This document shows, piece by piece, positions 45,021 to 54,799 of a DNA stretch of 64,000 bases; the first letter of the stretch is position 1, and the number at the start of each line of letters is the position of its first letter. The translations under genes and the position numbers were made by a program. The notes beneath the pieces are model-generated. The model saw only the letters and a list, made by a program, of their open reading frames with translations. It was not told where the DNA came from and did not search any database. Source of the DNA: Locusta migratoria (taxonomy: Eukaryota > Arthropoda > Insecta > Orthoptera > Acrididae); contig CM048745.1 of NCBI GenBank assembly GCA_026315105.1, positions 786,637,390 through 786,701,389 on the forward strand, written 5' to 3'.

Positions 45021-45252
45021 AAATACTTGAATTCTGCATTAACGTTTCCCTATCAAATACGTATCACACTTGCCAAGGCTCTCCAATATTCGAATAACAA
45101 TGAACAGAGAATGGGAACAATCCCGTCTTCTACCTCAGCTAGAGGTGATATAAATATCAATAATAATTCAGTTCCCTGAGTTATAAATTGTATCATTATA
45201 TCAAAGACTAGCTGAAAACCCGGCGTTGCCCGGGTATTTATGTATTTATTCC

Positions 45253-45452
45253 GCCGTAGTAGAGTAGCCGAGCGGTCTAAAGAGTCTCGCTGGGGAGCGC
45301 ACGGTTGCTCGCCGTGGAGGTTCGAGTCCTCCCAGGGGCATGGGTGTGTGTGTTGTCCTTTGGTTAGTTTACCTAGGTTTAAGTAGTTTGTAAGCTACGG
45401 ACTGATGACCACGCAGTTTGGTCCGATAGATTTACAAACATTTGAACATTTT
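45253..45452 (+). repeat. SINE C inside a Helitron (TSD)
   Basis: Flanked by TGTATTTATTCC (45241-45252 and 45453-45464). Head with GTAGCCGAGCGGTCTAAAGA (A box) and GGAGGTTCGAGTCCTCCC (B box). Body GTTTAAGTAGTTTGTAAGCT, GACTGATGACCACGCAG, end TTTACAAACATTTGAAC. The head suggests a Leu/Ser-type tRNA origin (long variable region). Confidence 0.92.
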
Positions 45453-45800
45453 TGTATTTATTCCTGCCGTTTTTCAGGTATATATTCATTTGTATAAGGG
45501 CTGTATGTGTGTAACGCCATGAACGCCATTGAAACGCTCATATCTCATGAATTATGTGTCGTACTGTGATACAATTTAGAAGGTGCACTCAAATATATGC
45601 GTGTACACTATCTGTAAAAGTTCCTACAGCTACAATTCGCAGTTTCGAAATTACAAATTGTAACGTCATACCGAAAGCCGTAGTTTTAGTCCATGAACAG
45701 CGGAACTTTACGGTTTACGTGCTCATATCTCATGAACTACGTGTCAGAATGTGATACAATTTAGAAGCTACATTCAACTATATATGTGTATACTGTCTGT

Positions 45801-46003
45801 TCAAAAATGTTCAAATGTTTGTTAAGCTTATGGGACTTAACTACGGGGTCATCAGTCCCTAAACTTACAAACTACTTATGAACTACTTACGAACTAGGAC
45901 GGCACAAATATCCATGCCCGAGGGGGGATTCGAACCCCCGACCGTAGTGGCCGTGCTGATCGTGACTGGAGCGCCTCAGTCACGTCGGCCACCGCGGCCG
46001 GCC
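45801..46003 (-). repeat. SINE A inside a Helitron (TSD)
   Basis: Flanked by TATACTGTCTGT (45789-45800 and 46004-46015). Complete minus-strand copy from GGCCGGCCGCGGTGGCCGAC to the CAAACATTTGAACATTTTTG end. The Helitron phrase is restored when SINE plus one TSD are removed. Confidence 0.95.
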
Positions 46004-46588
46004 TATACTGTCTGTAAAATTTCCTGTCGCTACAATTTGTAGTGTTCAAATTATAAATTGTAACGTCATACCAAGAGCCGCGGTTTTACTCCATAAACAG
46101 CGGGAAAGTAGTAAGCGAGAAACTTTTTTCCTTTCATCATTTTACTATGGTTGCCAGCGAGAAAAACTTTAATAAGGGTTTGAAATTATTTTTAAAGTTT
46201 GTTGCAAGTCGCTAAGTATGGTATTTCTCATACAGTGTATTTCGAAAGTCTCGCCGGATTATATGTCATTTTTTTGCGATTTCTATTGGCTATGACGTAA
46301 TATATTTTGAACCATGTGCCGTATGTGATTCTTAACCGTGCAGAATTGTTACCTCACGGTAAGGAATGTGTGTACCAAATTTGGTTGAAATGGGTCCAAT
46401 GGTTTAGGAGAAAATTAGCAGCATTGTCGCAAAATGCAGCAGTTTTTCGCGCATCTCATTGTTTATGACGTGATATCTCGTGAACTATATATCGTATGTG
46501 ATTCTTACACTTACGGCGACCGTCCTCATGTATTGAAGCTTACGTGTACAAAATTTCATAAAGATTGGAACAAAACTGTAGATTTGTA

Positions 46589-46797
46589 GCCGGCCGCGGT
46601 GGCCGAGGGGACTGAGGCGCTTTAGTCACGGTCTGCACGGCCACTACGATCGGGGGATCGAATCCCCCCTCGGGCATGGATATTTGTGCCGTCCTAGTTT
46701 GTAAGTAGTTCATAAGTAGTTTGTAAGTTTAGGGACTGATGACCCCGTAGTTAAGTCCCATAAGCTTAACAAACATTTGAACAATTTTTTTTTTTTT
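46589..46797 (+). repeat. SINE A inside a Helitron, with T-rich tail (TSD)
   Basis: Flanked by TAGATTTGTA (46579-46588 and 46798-46807). Complete copy with B box GGGGATCGAATCCCC (one change from the family GTTCGAA). Unusually the tail after CATTTGAACAA is a run of about 14 T. Confidence 0.94.
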
Positions 46798-47051
46798 TAG
46801 ATTTGTATGCAACACGTACAAACATACTGACACTCTGCTTTATATATTAGACTAGCTGCTCCTCGCGGTGTTACCCGCGGTTCAATAGTCAGACATTAAA
46901 GTGCCAAGAAAGGGTATAAATAACTACATGACTGTTTGCGACATTGTTAGCACGGAATATATAATTGTCTTGGAACGGATGGAGAGCCAAAAATCTATTG
47001 CAATACGTCCCTGTAAACGACGTTTAGAGACTTCTTGTTCTCCGAGTATAC

Positions 47052-47426
47052 CTAGAGATTTCTAGCTCTCGATGCACGGGAGCAGCCTACGTAGAGCTGT
47101 CCGTGCGAGAAACATGGGGTGGCCAGATGAATACCTGCCACTTTTAATGTTTGTCCTTGACTCTTGTTTATAGTAATCGAGAAGGACACTTTCAATGGGA
47201 ACTGTAACCGTTTAAACTGGAATGGCAAGTTTGTTGGGATGATGGGAATCCGTGGTATTAATACAGTCTCTCCCTTGGCTCCACCGGTGATGATGGTGGC
47301 CTGCACGATATGCCTTCTCAGGTCCGTGATGCGTAACCTGGTGCCATTGCATAATCGAGGTGCATCCAAGTTACCCATCAATAAAACAGGCACACCCACC
47401 TTCAGCTCCAACTTGTGGGATGGCAC
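47052..47426 (-). pseudogene. Helitron Pif1-like helicase, C-terminal 124 residues
   Basis: This end of the Helitron replicase-helicase would unwind DNA during rolling-circle transposition. In order: HKLELKVGVPVLLMGNLDAP, RLCNGTRLRITDLRRHIVQA, TVLIPRIPIIPTNLPFQFKR, LQFPLKVSFSITINKSQGQT (the last helicase motifs) and GQLYVGCSRASRARNL. A stop follows NL; the same frame then continues VYSENKKSLNVVYRDVLQ, the normal family C-terminus, so this is a nonsense mutation close to the end. Upstream of 47440 the coding sequence ends abruptly and the Walker A region is missing. Family identity is strong; activity is excluded. Confidence 0.9.
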
Positions 47427-47875
47427 CCCTGACAGTAAGTAATTACAATAACAATAATACAGTAATCTAAAACAAATTCCAAGTAAAGGAACAAAATAAA
47501 CAAACGGAGAAAAGTAACGAAATAAACAACAAACCTAACGGAGAAAAGTAACGAGATAAAAAAGACATCTAACGGAGAAACGAACTGTTGAGATACTACA
47601 AATGCAAATCGAACCAACAAAGGAACTAAAAGCAAACGTTTGAATGCTATAAATAATCGAAAACACCAAAGAAACTATTATTCATTGAAATTCAAAGAGA
47701 ATACAATTTTAGAGAATTACGACAACATCACAATGTTGGAACATCTTTAGTTGAAGGTGACAGTCCAATACACGTTATCGAAAACCAAGGAGAAAACAAT
47801 ATTTAAGAACCTGGATAATATCACAATTGAATACACATTATACGTTCTGAGAAATATTTTCATGACTGTTATACT

Positions 47876-48029
47876 GCCTGCCATCTGTTGAGTGCATTTG
47901 CTACTACATTCGTTGCAGTTGGCCGGAATCACAGAGTAACATATATATTTGTCTGTGCCGGAACACACAACGTTTCATATGTTAACTGCAGCGTACCGCC
48001 TGCCATCTGTTGAGTGCATTTGCTACTAC
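47876..48029 (+). repeat. 32-bp perfect direct repeat, 122-bp period
   Basis: GCCTGCCATCTGTTGAGTGC and the next 12 bases occur at 47876-47907 and 47998-48029, inside the Helitron 5' region. Purpose unknown; may mark a local duplication. Confidence 0.85.
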
Positions 48030-48682
48030 TTTACGTACGCTATTTATACGTGGCAGTTTCGAGCTTTGTACACAGAATAGGGTTTGGTATCTAGATCCCA
48101 TTCTACACAAAACGTCAATGTTTTTTCTTGCCATGGTACTTAGAGCAAATTTTATTGAAAGCCTTCAATTTATATACATACTTCCTTTATTTGTTACAAC
48201 AAATAGAAAATGGATGTGGCATAAACGCCAACATTCAGATTTCTTGTGTATGTAATTATATGTCAGTTAAGCCGTTTTGGCAATATCCCAGAATCTTTTT
48301 GTATTTTCGAAAGTAAAAAAGATAACAATAACAAAGAAAAAAATTTTACTATAGCAGGACACGAACCATTTCCCAAAATAACGCATGTTTATGACACGAC
48401 GCGTTAGCCCTCGAGGTTAAACATGACATCCCCTACAGAGTACTCCTGCTGTTTTATTAGAAGCTTCTTATAACCGTAACGTATTTCTATGGATATATTT
48501 CAAATAAATAACTTGTAATAAACATTTTGAAAAGTAGCCTATGTCCTAATCCAAGACATAAGAAAACTCTATATGAAATTTCATCTAAATCAGTGCTGTA
48601 GTTTTAGCGTGATGCGGTAACAAACATACACACTTTCGCATTTATAATATGTATAGGATATTGTATATAAGGAGATACGTTG

Positions 48683-48832
48683 AATTTAAATTTTTGCTGT
48701 GGCCATGATTCACACCCAGGACGTTCTAATTACTAGGCAGACGCTTTAACAGCTCAGATAACACCTGCCTTGTAAGCAGGAGATCCCGGGTTCGAATTCC
48801 CGCGACAGCACTTTTAATTCAACGCCTCCCCT
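48683..48832. repeat. Composite E-type repeat, minus then plus tRNA-like halves
   Basis: 48690-48755 reads as an E copy on the minus strand (GGCAGACGCTTTAACAGCTC boundary). It is followed by a plus-strand tRNA 3' half with anticodon arm CCTGC-CTTGTAA-GCAGG, T arm CCCGGGTTCGAATTCCCG (48787-48804), then CACTTTTAATTCAACGCCTC. Both outer edges carry TTGAATTTAAA or TTTAATTCAA, so the whole is palindromic. Not a tRNA gene because the 5' acceptor and D arms are absent. Confidence 0.6.
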
Positions 48833-49330
48833 CATATGCAAACTCCTGCTTCTGTTGTATGTTCTGACACATGTAGTGAGCCAGCAGCAGATTCCGTCAC
48901 GGGATTAGCAGGTGCCTGGTGAGCGCGACGCCCCGCGCAGTGCCAACAGAGGCGCCGGGCGACTGCTGATCTCTCGTCAGACTGCAGAGCCTGCGGCGCA
49001 TTATGACGCGGCGCTGTGTATAGAGCAGCGGATCAGAGCGCTTACGACCGCGCGCGGGACACCATTAGCTGCTGCGCCGCCTGACAGGATTAGCCGCAGC
49101 GGCCGCTGCCTTACCACCGCACAGTGCCGACTCTGCGACTGCCGCCACCACTTGCCGAGCGCGAACACCTCGTGCGCCCGAAACAGGTGCGCTTCGCCTT
49201 ACTGTCGATAACAGAGGAGTCGAAGAACGATATTTTGTTACTCCACACAGCAGACTGAGCTATCCCAATCATCTTATCTGCTGGGCTAGCGGTCTTGAGA
49301 GTTTTTTATTTCTTTATTGTTATTTTAAGC
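48833..49330. other. GC-rich segment of unknown origin
   Basis: 48900-49210 is GC-rich and open for 99 codons on the plus strand (Arg/Ala/Cys-rich, no known domain). Its right flank was split by the LINE at 49331, and its sequence resumes at 49888. It may be a retroelement leader or part of an older repeat; not assigned. Confidence 0.35.
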
Positions 49331-49873
49331 GAAGATATACTCTCTTCTGCAAGAAGGAAGTCAGTACCAAGACTAAGTTAGCAGTGCACTGCTCTATCTT
49401 TCGACCAATTTTGCTGAATGGGAGTAAAAGTTGGGTGGATACAGGTTACCTTATTCATAAGGTAGAGGTTGCAGATATGAAAGTAGCAGGAATGATTGCA
49501 GGTACTAATAGAAGGGAACAATGGCAGGAGGGTGTGCATAATGAGGAAATCAAAGAAAAACTGGGAATGAACACCATAGATGAAGCAGTTAGAGCGAACA
49601 GACTGAGATGGTGGGGTCATGTTACACGCATGGGAGAAGCAAGGTTACCTAAGACACTCATGAGCTCGGCAAAGGAGGGTAAGAGGAGTCGAGGTAGACC
49701 AAGAAGAAAGTACTTAGATTCGGTGCAGAATGATTTTGAAGTGAAAGGCATAACATGAGACGAGGCTTCAATGTTAGCATTGAATAGGGGATCATGGAGG
49801 AATTGTATTAGAGGTACTATGCTCCACACTGAACGCTGAAAGGCATAATCAGTCTCTAATGATGATGATGATG
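49331..49873 (+). mobile_element. RTE-like LINE, 5'-truncated copy with TSD
   Basis: Flanked by TTGTTATTTTAAGC (49317-49330 and 49874-49887). The frame at 49384-49758 has KVEVADMKVAGMIAGTNRRE, NEEIKEKLGMNTIDEAVRAN, RLRWWGHVTRMGEARL and KRSRGRPRRKYLDSVQNDFE, the C-terminal end of an RTE-type polyprotein. After a stop the frame continues DEASMLALNRGSWRNCIRG to the family end. The 3' end is a (GAT)n run. A 543-bp insertion with no RT palm or endonuclease, hence dead on arrival. Confidence 0.92.
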
Positions 49874-50210
49874 TTGTTATTTTAAGCCACCACTATCGAC
49901 GGCAGGCTGGCAACAGCATCAGCGCCGTTTTTCATCCTACAGACTTTTGACAAAAGACATGATGTGATGCATTGTTTAGCGGCGAGTTATGTTGATTTTT
50001 CCTCGTGCTTCCAGCCGCATCATGTGCCTTACTGTCCACGACGTTTCGGCCGGGATCTCGCCCTGGACACAACACCTGTAAGGTCTAGATGTTTATATCG
50101 CTACGTTGATGACCCATTCATTGTCCGGCCCCATCGACGTGAAAAACGTGGTGAATTCTTCGAGCACATCAATAACATCCATGACAAGATGAATTTCACG
50201 ATGCAGCTTT

Positions 50211-50232
50211 GGGGGGGGGGGGGGGGGGGGGG
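50211..50232 (+). repeat. 22-base G run inside the Penelope-like RT
   Basis: Interrupts the coding sequence between FTMQLW and LPYFDALV and changes the frame. May form a G-quadruplex; its length may also be a sequencing or assembly uncertainty. Confidence 0.9.
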
Positions 50233-50666
50233 AGGAGGGCTCCTTGCCGTACTTTGACGCCCTCGTCAGCCGTAAACCAAATGGGTGTCTCAGCCATGTT
50301 GTTTACAGAAAACCCACCCACACAGACCGGTACTTGCACGCGACAAGCCATCATCATCCATCGCGGAAACAGTCTGCACCGACCGGAATTAGTGACACAC
50401 TGAAAATCTGCAAAAGGAACTGAACCACCTACGGAAAATTTTTAGCGAGAACGGCTACAGCAACCGCCAGATTACGAAAGCTTTCTTCCCCAAGACACAT
50501 AAGCAGAAGACCCCCAAGGAGGACTCAAAAAACATTGCCTTTTTGTCGTTTTGTGGCTCAGTCACTGGAAAGTTTAGACGACTCCTTAAGAGATACAAGA
50601 TCGACGCGGTCTTCAGGGCTCCTTCAAAATTACTTTAGTTGATCAGACCTGTTAAGGATGATATAG

Positions 50667-50860
50667 CCGGCCGCGGTGGCCGAGGGGACTGAGGCGCTTC
50701 AGCCACGGTCTGCACGGCCACTACTGTCTGGGGTTCGAATCCCCCCTCGGGCATGGATATTTGTGCCGTCCTAGTTCGTAAGTAGTTCATAAGTAGTTTG
50801 TATGTTTAGGGACTGATGACCCCCGTAGTTAAGTTCCATAAGCTTTACAAACATTTGAAC
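50667..50860 (+). repeat. SINE A inside the Penelope-like element (TSD)
   Basis: Flanked by AAGGATGATATAG (50654-50666 and 50861-50873). Complete copy: CCGGCCGCGGTGGCCGAGGG head, B box GGGGTTCGAATCCCC (50729-50743), end ACAAACATTTGAAC. Removing it restores the reading across DLLRMI and GLKTPGVYKI. Confidence 0.95.
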
Positions 50861-51310
50861 AAGGATGATATAGGCCTAAAAACACCGGGAGTATATAAAA
50901 TACTTTGTGTTGTAGACTGTGTTATATAGGACTTACGTTTTTTATGTACGTTTAAGGAGACATACATAATTACATGAAGGAACAGTTTCTGGGATAATGT
51001 AATAAAAGAGGCGACTGAGGTCAAAATAGCTGACAATTCTCTTAGTAGAGACGGCGGCTTGCAACTGAGCACGGCTTGGAACTCGACGATCGGAAGGTTG
51101 AAGCGGGCGAGGCAGGCACGCGACCAAAACATTGCCTTTTATGGTCATATCGCGGAGCACCAGTAACGTCACAGTCTGCAGTACAGCTATATAAGGCCGA
51201 CAGCAACAATCATTCCACAGTCAACCACTTGAAAATGGCCGAGGAGACCTCCGCCGAAACGTCGTGGACAGTAAACCACACGACGCGGCAGGAAACCTGA
51301 GAAAATTTTA

Positions 51311-52269
51311 GAAATGGACATGATGAATAATAAAATATAATGGAGATTAAAACGGTGAAATTTAAAATAGACACGTTGGAATTAACAACATAGCCATAGG
51401 TGGGAAAAAACATGTAGATCGTAAAATAATGGCCGCGGTGGCGTTAAAAGCACATTGAGGGTCACAAACTCTGGTTACGAAGAAATTACGGAGACACTGG
51501 ATATAAGACACTGGCGACTCTTGTACGAGATGCGGCGGTTGTGCTGATTTAAAATACACTTAATAGACGCACTTCACAGCACTGATGACGATTCATTTGT
51601 GTTAAAAAACCATTGCAGTGTGGGCCCCGCAGTATGGGGAGAAGAAGGGAAGGAAAAGGGGGTGGAAGCGCGGGTTAAGAGAGGGGAGACAGCGGAGTGG
51701 AAGGAAGTGCGCAATGACTCTGTGGATGAGGAAGGAAGGGGAGGGCAAGCGGAGGAAAGGATAGGAAGAGGGTGGGGGAGGGGCACGTTGAATCTATTGG
51801 GAGGGAATGGGAAGGTGTAGGGTTGGTAGGAGGAGTAGATATCGGAACGGCGTCATCCAGAAGGGGGAGGTGGTGTAAGTGACCCTGAGAGAGGATATGG
51901 AGAGTGTGGTGGTAAAGGGAGGGAGGGATACTGTGGTGGAGTCGTGGCAGAGGTCCAGGATTGGTGAGGATTGGGTACACCAGGGGTTACGGGAGTCTAT
52001 TTTACGGGATATTTACAGGATGTGGATATGTCCAAGGAATTTTAGAAGATGAGGGAAAGGAATTAGGCCTTAGAGGATCCGCGTGGGGGAGGGGAGGCAG
52101 ATACGGATAGTAAGACGGAGGACTCATGAGAGAAGGTGACGGCCAAATTATAGAAGGAAGCACAAAGAATCAAAAGGGGTTGAAATCCTATTTGAACGAC
52201 ATCTCTTCAAAAAATTCTCGCTCCTTCTCCGCATTTTGTTTACGTACGGTGTATTTTCTCTTTCGAAAT
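51311..52269. other. No gene; strongly purine-rich from 51600 to 52145
   Basis: The plus strand of 51600-52145 is mostly G and A for over 500 bp. Complementary pyrimidine bias gives a 101-codon Pro/Ser/Leu frame on the minus strand (51675-51980) and an Arg/Glu/Gly frame on the plus; neither shows a domain. Possibly a decayed low-complexity ORF1 or UTR of a retroelement. Confidence 0.4.
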
Positions 52270-53090
52270 ACAAGGTGTGTCTGAAAAGTTCGCTAAATGT
52301 AACAAACTGCGCTGACGAGAATGAGATGCCCACTCAGAGACATTGAAGGACATGTCAACAAGCGCCCCCTATCGTGCAAAGCACTGCAGTGAAGCGTTGG
52401 TATATACGGCGACCCTTCTAACAGGATCAATGTGAGAACTCCAGTCATTGCAACATGGAGCACAAAATTGACGAACGCGTTAACACTAAGTTTTGTTTCA
52501 AACTAGGAAAAACGGCGACGGAGACCTATTGGATATTACTGCACGTGTATGGTGTTGGAGCGGCGAGTAAAATTTGTCTGAGTGGCTTAAACACTTTCGA
52601 GACGGAAAGGAAGGTGTAGACATGTTCAAATGCTCAAATGTTTGTAGAGCTGATGGGACATAACTACGGGGTCATCAGCCCCTAAACTTACAAACTACTT
52701 ATGAACTAGCTAATACTAAGGACGGCACAAATATTCATGCCCGTTGGGGGATTCGAACCCCCGACCGTAGTGCCCGTGCAGAACGTGACTGGCGCACCGC
52801 AGACCGCTCGGTCACTGCGGCCAGCGAAGGTGTCGAGAATGAGCCATGTTTGGTTAGTTCGTCCACAATTATAGTGCCAGACAACATGGAACAAGTGCGA
52901 CGGATGCTTGCGGATGATTAGTGGCTGTATTTGAGAATTGCCGCTGGAAGGCTTACGCTTCGAAATGGTTACAGAAATCGAACATCGCCTGACGTCAGTG
53001 CTTCGAGCGATTCCACTAGAAGTGTTTGCTGATAGTTGCCAACAGCTGTACAAGCGATGTTAGAAGTATCTTTTCGCCGATGACTATTAT
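52270..53090 (+). mobile_element. mariner transposon with deleted catalytic core
   Basis: Starts with a terminal-repeat-like AGGTGTGTCTGAAAAGTTCG (52272). The transposase N-terminus begins at 52455: MEHKIDERVNTKFCFKLGKT, then TATETYWILLHVYGVGAASK (first helix-turn-helix). After SINE A comes MEQVRRMLADD and RIAAGRLTLRNG (second helix-turn-helix). The catalytic core is missing: sequence jumps to RAIPLEVFADSCQQLYKRC and an FKGQ-stop end near 53085, the C-terminus of the irritans/SETMAR-type mariner family. No opposite TIR was found. Non-functional deletion derivative. Confidence 0.8.
52621..52825 (-). repeat. SINE A inside a mariner
   Basis: Flanked by GAAGGTGTAGA (52610-52620) and GAAGGTGTCGA (52826-52836), one mismatch. 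Minus-strand copy with B-box complement GGGGATTCGAACCCCC (52745-52760). Mariner sequence is colinear across it. Confidence 0.9.
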
Positions 53091-53094
53091 TTAA

Positions 53095-53945
53095 AGGCCA
53101 GTAAATGTACTTTGTTTGTTACCCTTGTTTTCTTTATCTCCTGAGACCATTCACCCAACAGTTCAGACGCAGCGTGTAGTCTGCTCCATACGTGATACAC
53201 TGCTCCCAAAGTCATTTCCAGTTTCGGAAGTAGTTTTGTTACGTCTGAAGGAGCGAGATATGGAGAGCACGTAGTATAACGGAGCAGAGATTTTGTTTTT
53301 TGCGCCATAGTCACATAACAAGAGGGATGAATATGCGGATGCGCTACTCGAATGCAAGACCATGCACTCTCTCATCCAATTTTAGCCGTTGCCATCTCAA
53401 ATTCTCTCGTAGACGTCGCAGCACGTCCCCCGATTAACAGTTTTCCCAATGGCACCAATTCATGATGAACTTTGAAAGTGAAACAAAACTATCGGCAAGG
53501 GATTGACATTTGACCTGACCTGAATAGGTTTCTTTTGGTCTCGGAGAACCTCTCTCTACCCACAATGAGAAGTGAATCTGTCTCAACATCAGTACCGTTG
53601 ACCACGTCTCTAGACCAGTCATGATTCTCTTAAGGAAAATCTCGTTCTCATTTGCGCGATACAATTTTTCTTCAAAGATTGCGAGGCAGTGGTCTCTCTG
53701 ATCCTGCTTCATGAGCCGTGGAATGATGATGTGTCAATATTTAATTACAAAAAATTATAATCACAAACAATGTCTCGGGCAGTCAATCTACGATTGGCTC
53801 TCACACTTTCGTTGACGTCTCTGCCATGTGTGTCTGCAGAAGACATCAAAAGGCGCCCTGAACGAAGGTCCCATTTTTTAAGCCGCGTGACACCGAATAA
53901 GTCTACAGTACACTTCACCGTAGGCGTCTGTATCATTTAGTGTGT
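53095..53945 (-). mobile_element. mariner transposase core, opposite orientation
   Basis: The minus strand reads ESVRANRRLTARDIVCDYNF (second helix-turn-helix), IFLKRIMTGLETWSTVLMLR where the family has TGDETW (first catalytic Asp replaced by Leu), then WVERGSPRPKETYSGQVKCQ. The HHDNAP-like motif reads VLHSSSASAYSSLLL (second Asp lost), followed by AKNKI, SPYLAPSDV and KLEMTL. Three frames are used. The C-terminal end fades near 53150, where it meets the 3' end of the plus-strand mariner. Same broad irritans/SETMAR-type family, different copy. Confidence 0.8.
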
Positions 53946-54159
53946 CTCTGTAAACGTTTTCGTGAGTTTCACGTAAAATTTAACGCTGACGCTCTTCTAT
54001 GCCATCATGAAGCGCGACACAAAGTAATACTCAATGAGGCATTGAACTATACCCACCAGACATTCAATAATGAAACATCCAGCAGGTAAAAATTTAACAT
54101 TCGCACGTGCAGGTATTGCAAACTCATTTAGCTCCAATGATCCGGAATTGCTGTGGCAG
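53946..54159. other. No gene recognised
   Basis: Short unassigned gap; no mariner TIR identified here. Confidence 0.4.
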
Positions 54160-54285
54160 AATAGCCGCGCCCAGCTGCGGTGCGCACGGGCGTTCGCCGT
54201 CGGAGGTTCGAGTCATCTCTCGGGCATGGGTGTTTGCGTTTTCCTTAGCACATATTACTTTAAGTTAGTTCAAGTAGTCTTCAGT
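54160..54285 (+). repeat. SINE C, 3'-truncated
   Basis: Head GAATAGCCGCGCCCAGCTGC with B box GGAGGTTCGAGTCATC (54201-54216), then CGGGCATGGGTGTTTGCGTT and TTTAAGTTAGTTCAAGTAGT. The GACTGATGACC part is missing. C-runs follow at 54305-54320 and 54350-54368. Confidence 0.7.
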
Positions 54286-54799
54286 GCGGATCTTGATAGC
54301 GGCGCCCCCCCCCCCTCCCCGCTCAAACACGCGTCGTTTTTTCGTCGTACCCCCCCCCCCTCCCCCCGTTAGCGGAGTCAAAAGAGACAGTTTCGCACAC
54401 CTTTGCAAGTGATGGCGGGGCAAAACACTCTGGTTTGCTCCCCCCCGGGCCATTTAGATATATTTGGGTTAAATACTGAATGTTGATCATTTTTCTTTGA
54501 TATGAACATGCAAACGAACACTATAACGCAGTAAGTAACTGAGTACACTGTTAAGTGACTGTAACAAAATGAATCTGTCACGATGAAGAGTCAAGCTACT
54601 TTCGGCTCACCCCTCCTAACCTTATGCATGGGCAAAGGCTGATTTCCCCACATCTTATCAAACAGTTAAATATTTGTTACAATAAAGACTATAAATGTCA
54701 TTTAGCATCAAAATCGTGACAATTTTTCTGAAACGTCCGAAGATATGGATAACAATACAAAAATCATTGTTGTTGCTGTATCAGTTAAAAAGAAGATTG
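54286..54799. other. No gene; C-rich runs then AT-rich
   Basis: Two C-homopolymer patches with GCGTCGTTTTTTCGTCG between them; the rest is AT-rich without motifs. Confidence 0.4.

Larger units (their letters stand above)
45208..46851 (-). mobile_element. Non-autonomous Helitron with three nested SINEs
   Basis: The minus strand starts TCTAATATATAAAGCAG at 46851 and ends with hairpin CCCGG-GCAACG-CCGGG, then TTTTCAG and CTAG at 45211-45208, followed by T. 5' TC, 3' hairpin plus CTAG, no TIR and no TSD are Helitron hallmarks. Removing three SINEs and their duplications leaves about 1.0 kb. The interior is non-coding and has tandemly similar segments (TCATATCTCATGAATTATGT near 45540 and TCATATCTCATGAACTACGT near 45725). 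Its 5' boundary touches the 3' end of the next Helitron. Confidence 0.8.
46852..48658 (-). mobile_element. Helitron retaining the helicase C-terminus
   Basis: The minus strand starts TCCTATACATATTATAAATG at 48658, preceded by A. It ends with hairpin CGCGG-GTAACA-CCGCG, then AGGAGCAG and CTAG at 46855-46852, followed by T: a precise A|T insertion. Just inside the 5' end is TTGTTACCGCATCACGCTAA, which I recall from arthropod Helitron 5' regions. Only the last ~125 residues of the helicase remain; the Rep nuclease and most of the helicase are gone, so it is an internally deleted copy. A 32-bp direct repeat and a tRNA-like remnant (about 48350-48410) lie in the non-coding 5' part. Confidence 0.82.
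49985..51310 (+). mobile_element. Penelope-like element: RT end, GIY-YIG region, pLTR parts
   Basis: RT motif C reads SRCLYRYVDDPFIVRPHRRE (about 50085-50145), with the YxDD of Penelope-like RTs. Then come EFFEHINNIHDKMNFTMQ, a 22-G run that shifts frame, LPYFDALVSRKPNGC and VVYRKPTHTDRYLHA (about 50290-50340), and decayed sequence to LKTPGVYKI (about 50876-50902), the start of the GIY-YIG endonuclease. That domain decays, ending with SFWDNVIKEATEVKIADNSL (about 50985-51045). Downstream at 51229-51260 is a hairpin-GAAAC motif in the presumed pLTR; an inverted piece of the same pLTR lies at about 49985-50055. SINE A interrupts it. N-terminal RT missing. Confidence 0.85.

Noticed and set aside
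47876..48029. CRISPR-like direct repeats
   Set aside because: Only two copies in eukaryotic Helitron sequence; no array.
48745..48815. tRNA-Thr gene (TGT anticodon arm)
   Set aside because: Only the 3' half is tRNA-like; the 5' half belongs to an inverted E unit.
51574..51980. Proline-rich minus-strand frame of 101 codons
   Set aside because: Follows from the purine bias of the opposite strand; no domain or codon-phase signal.
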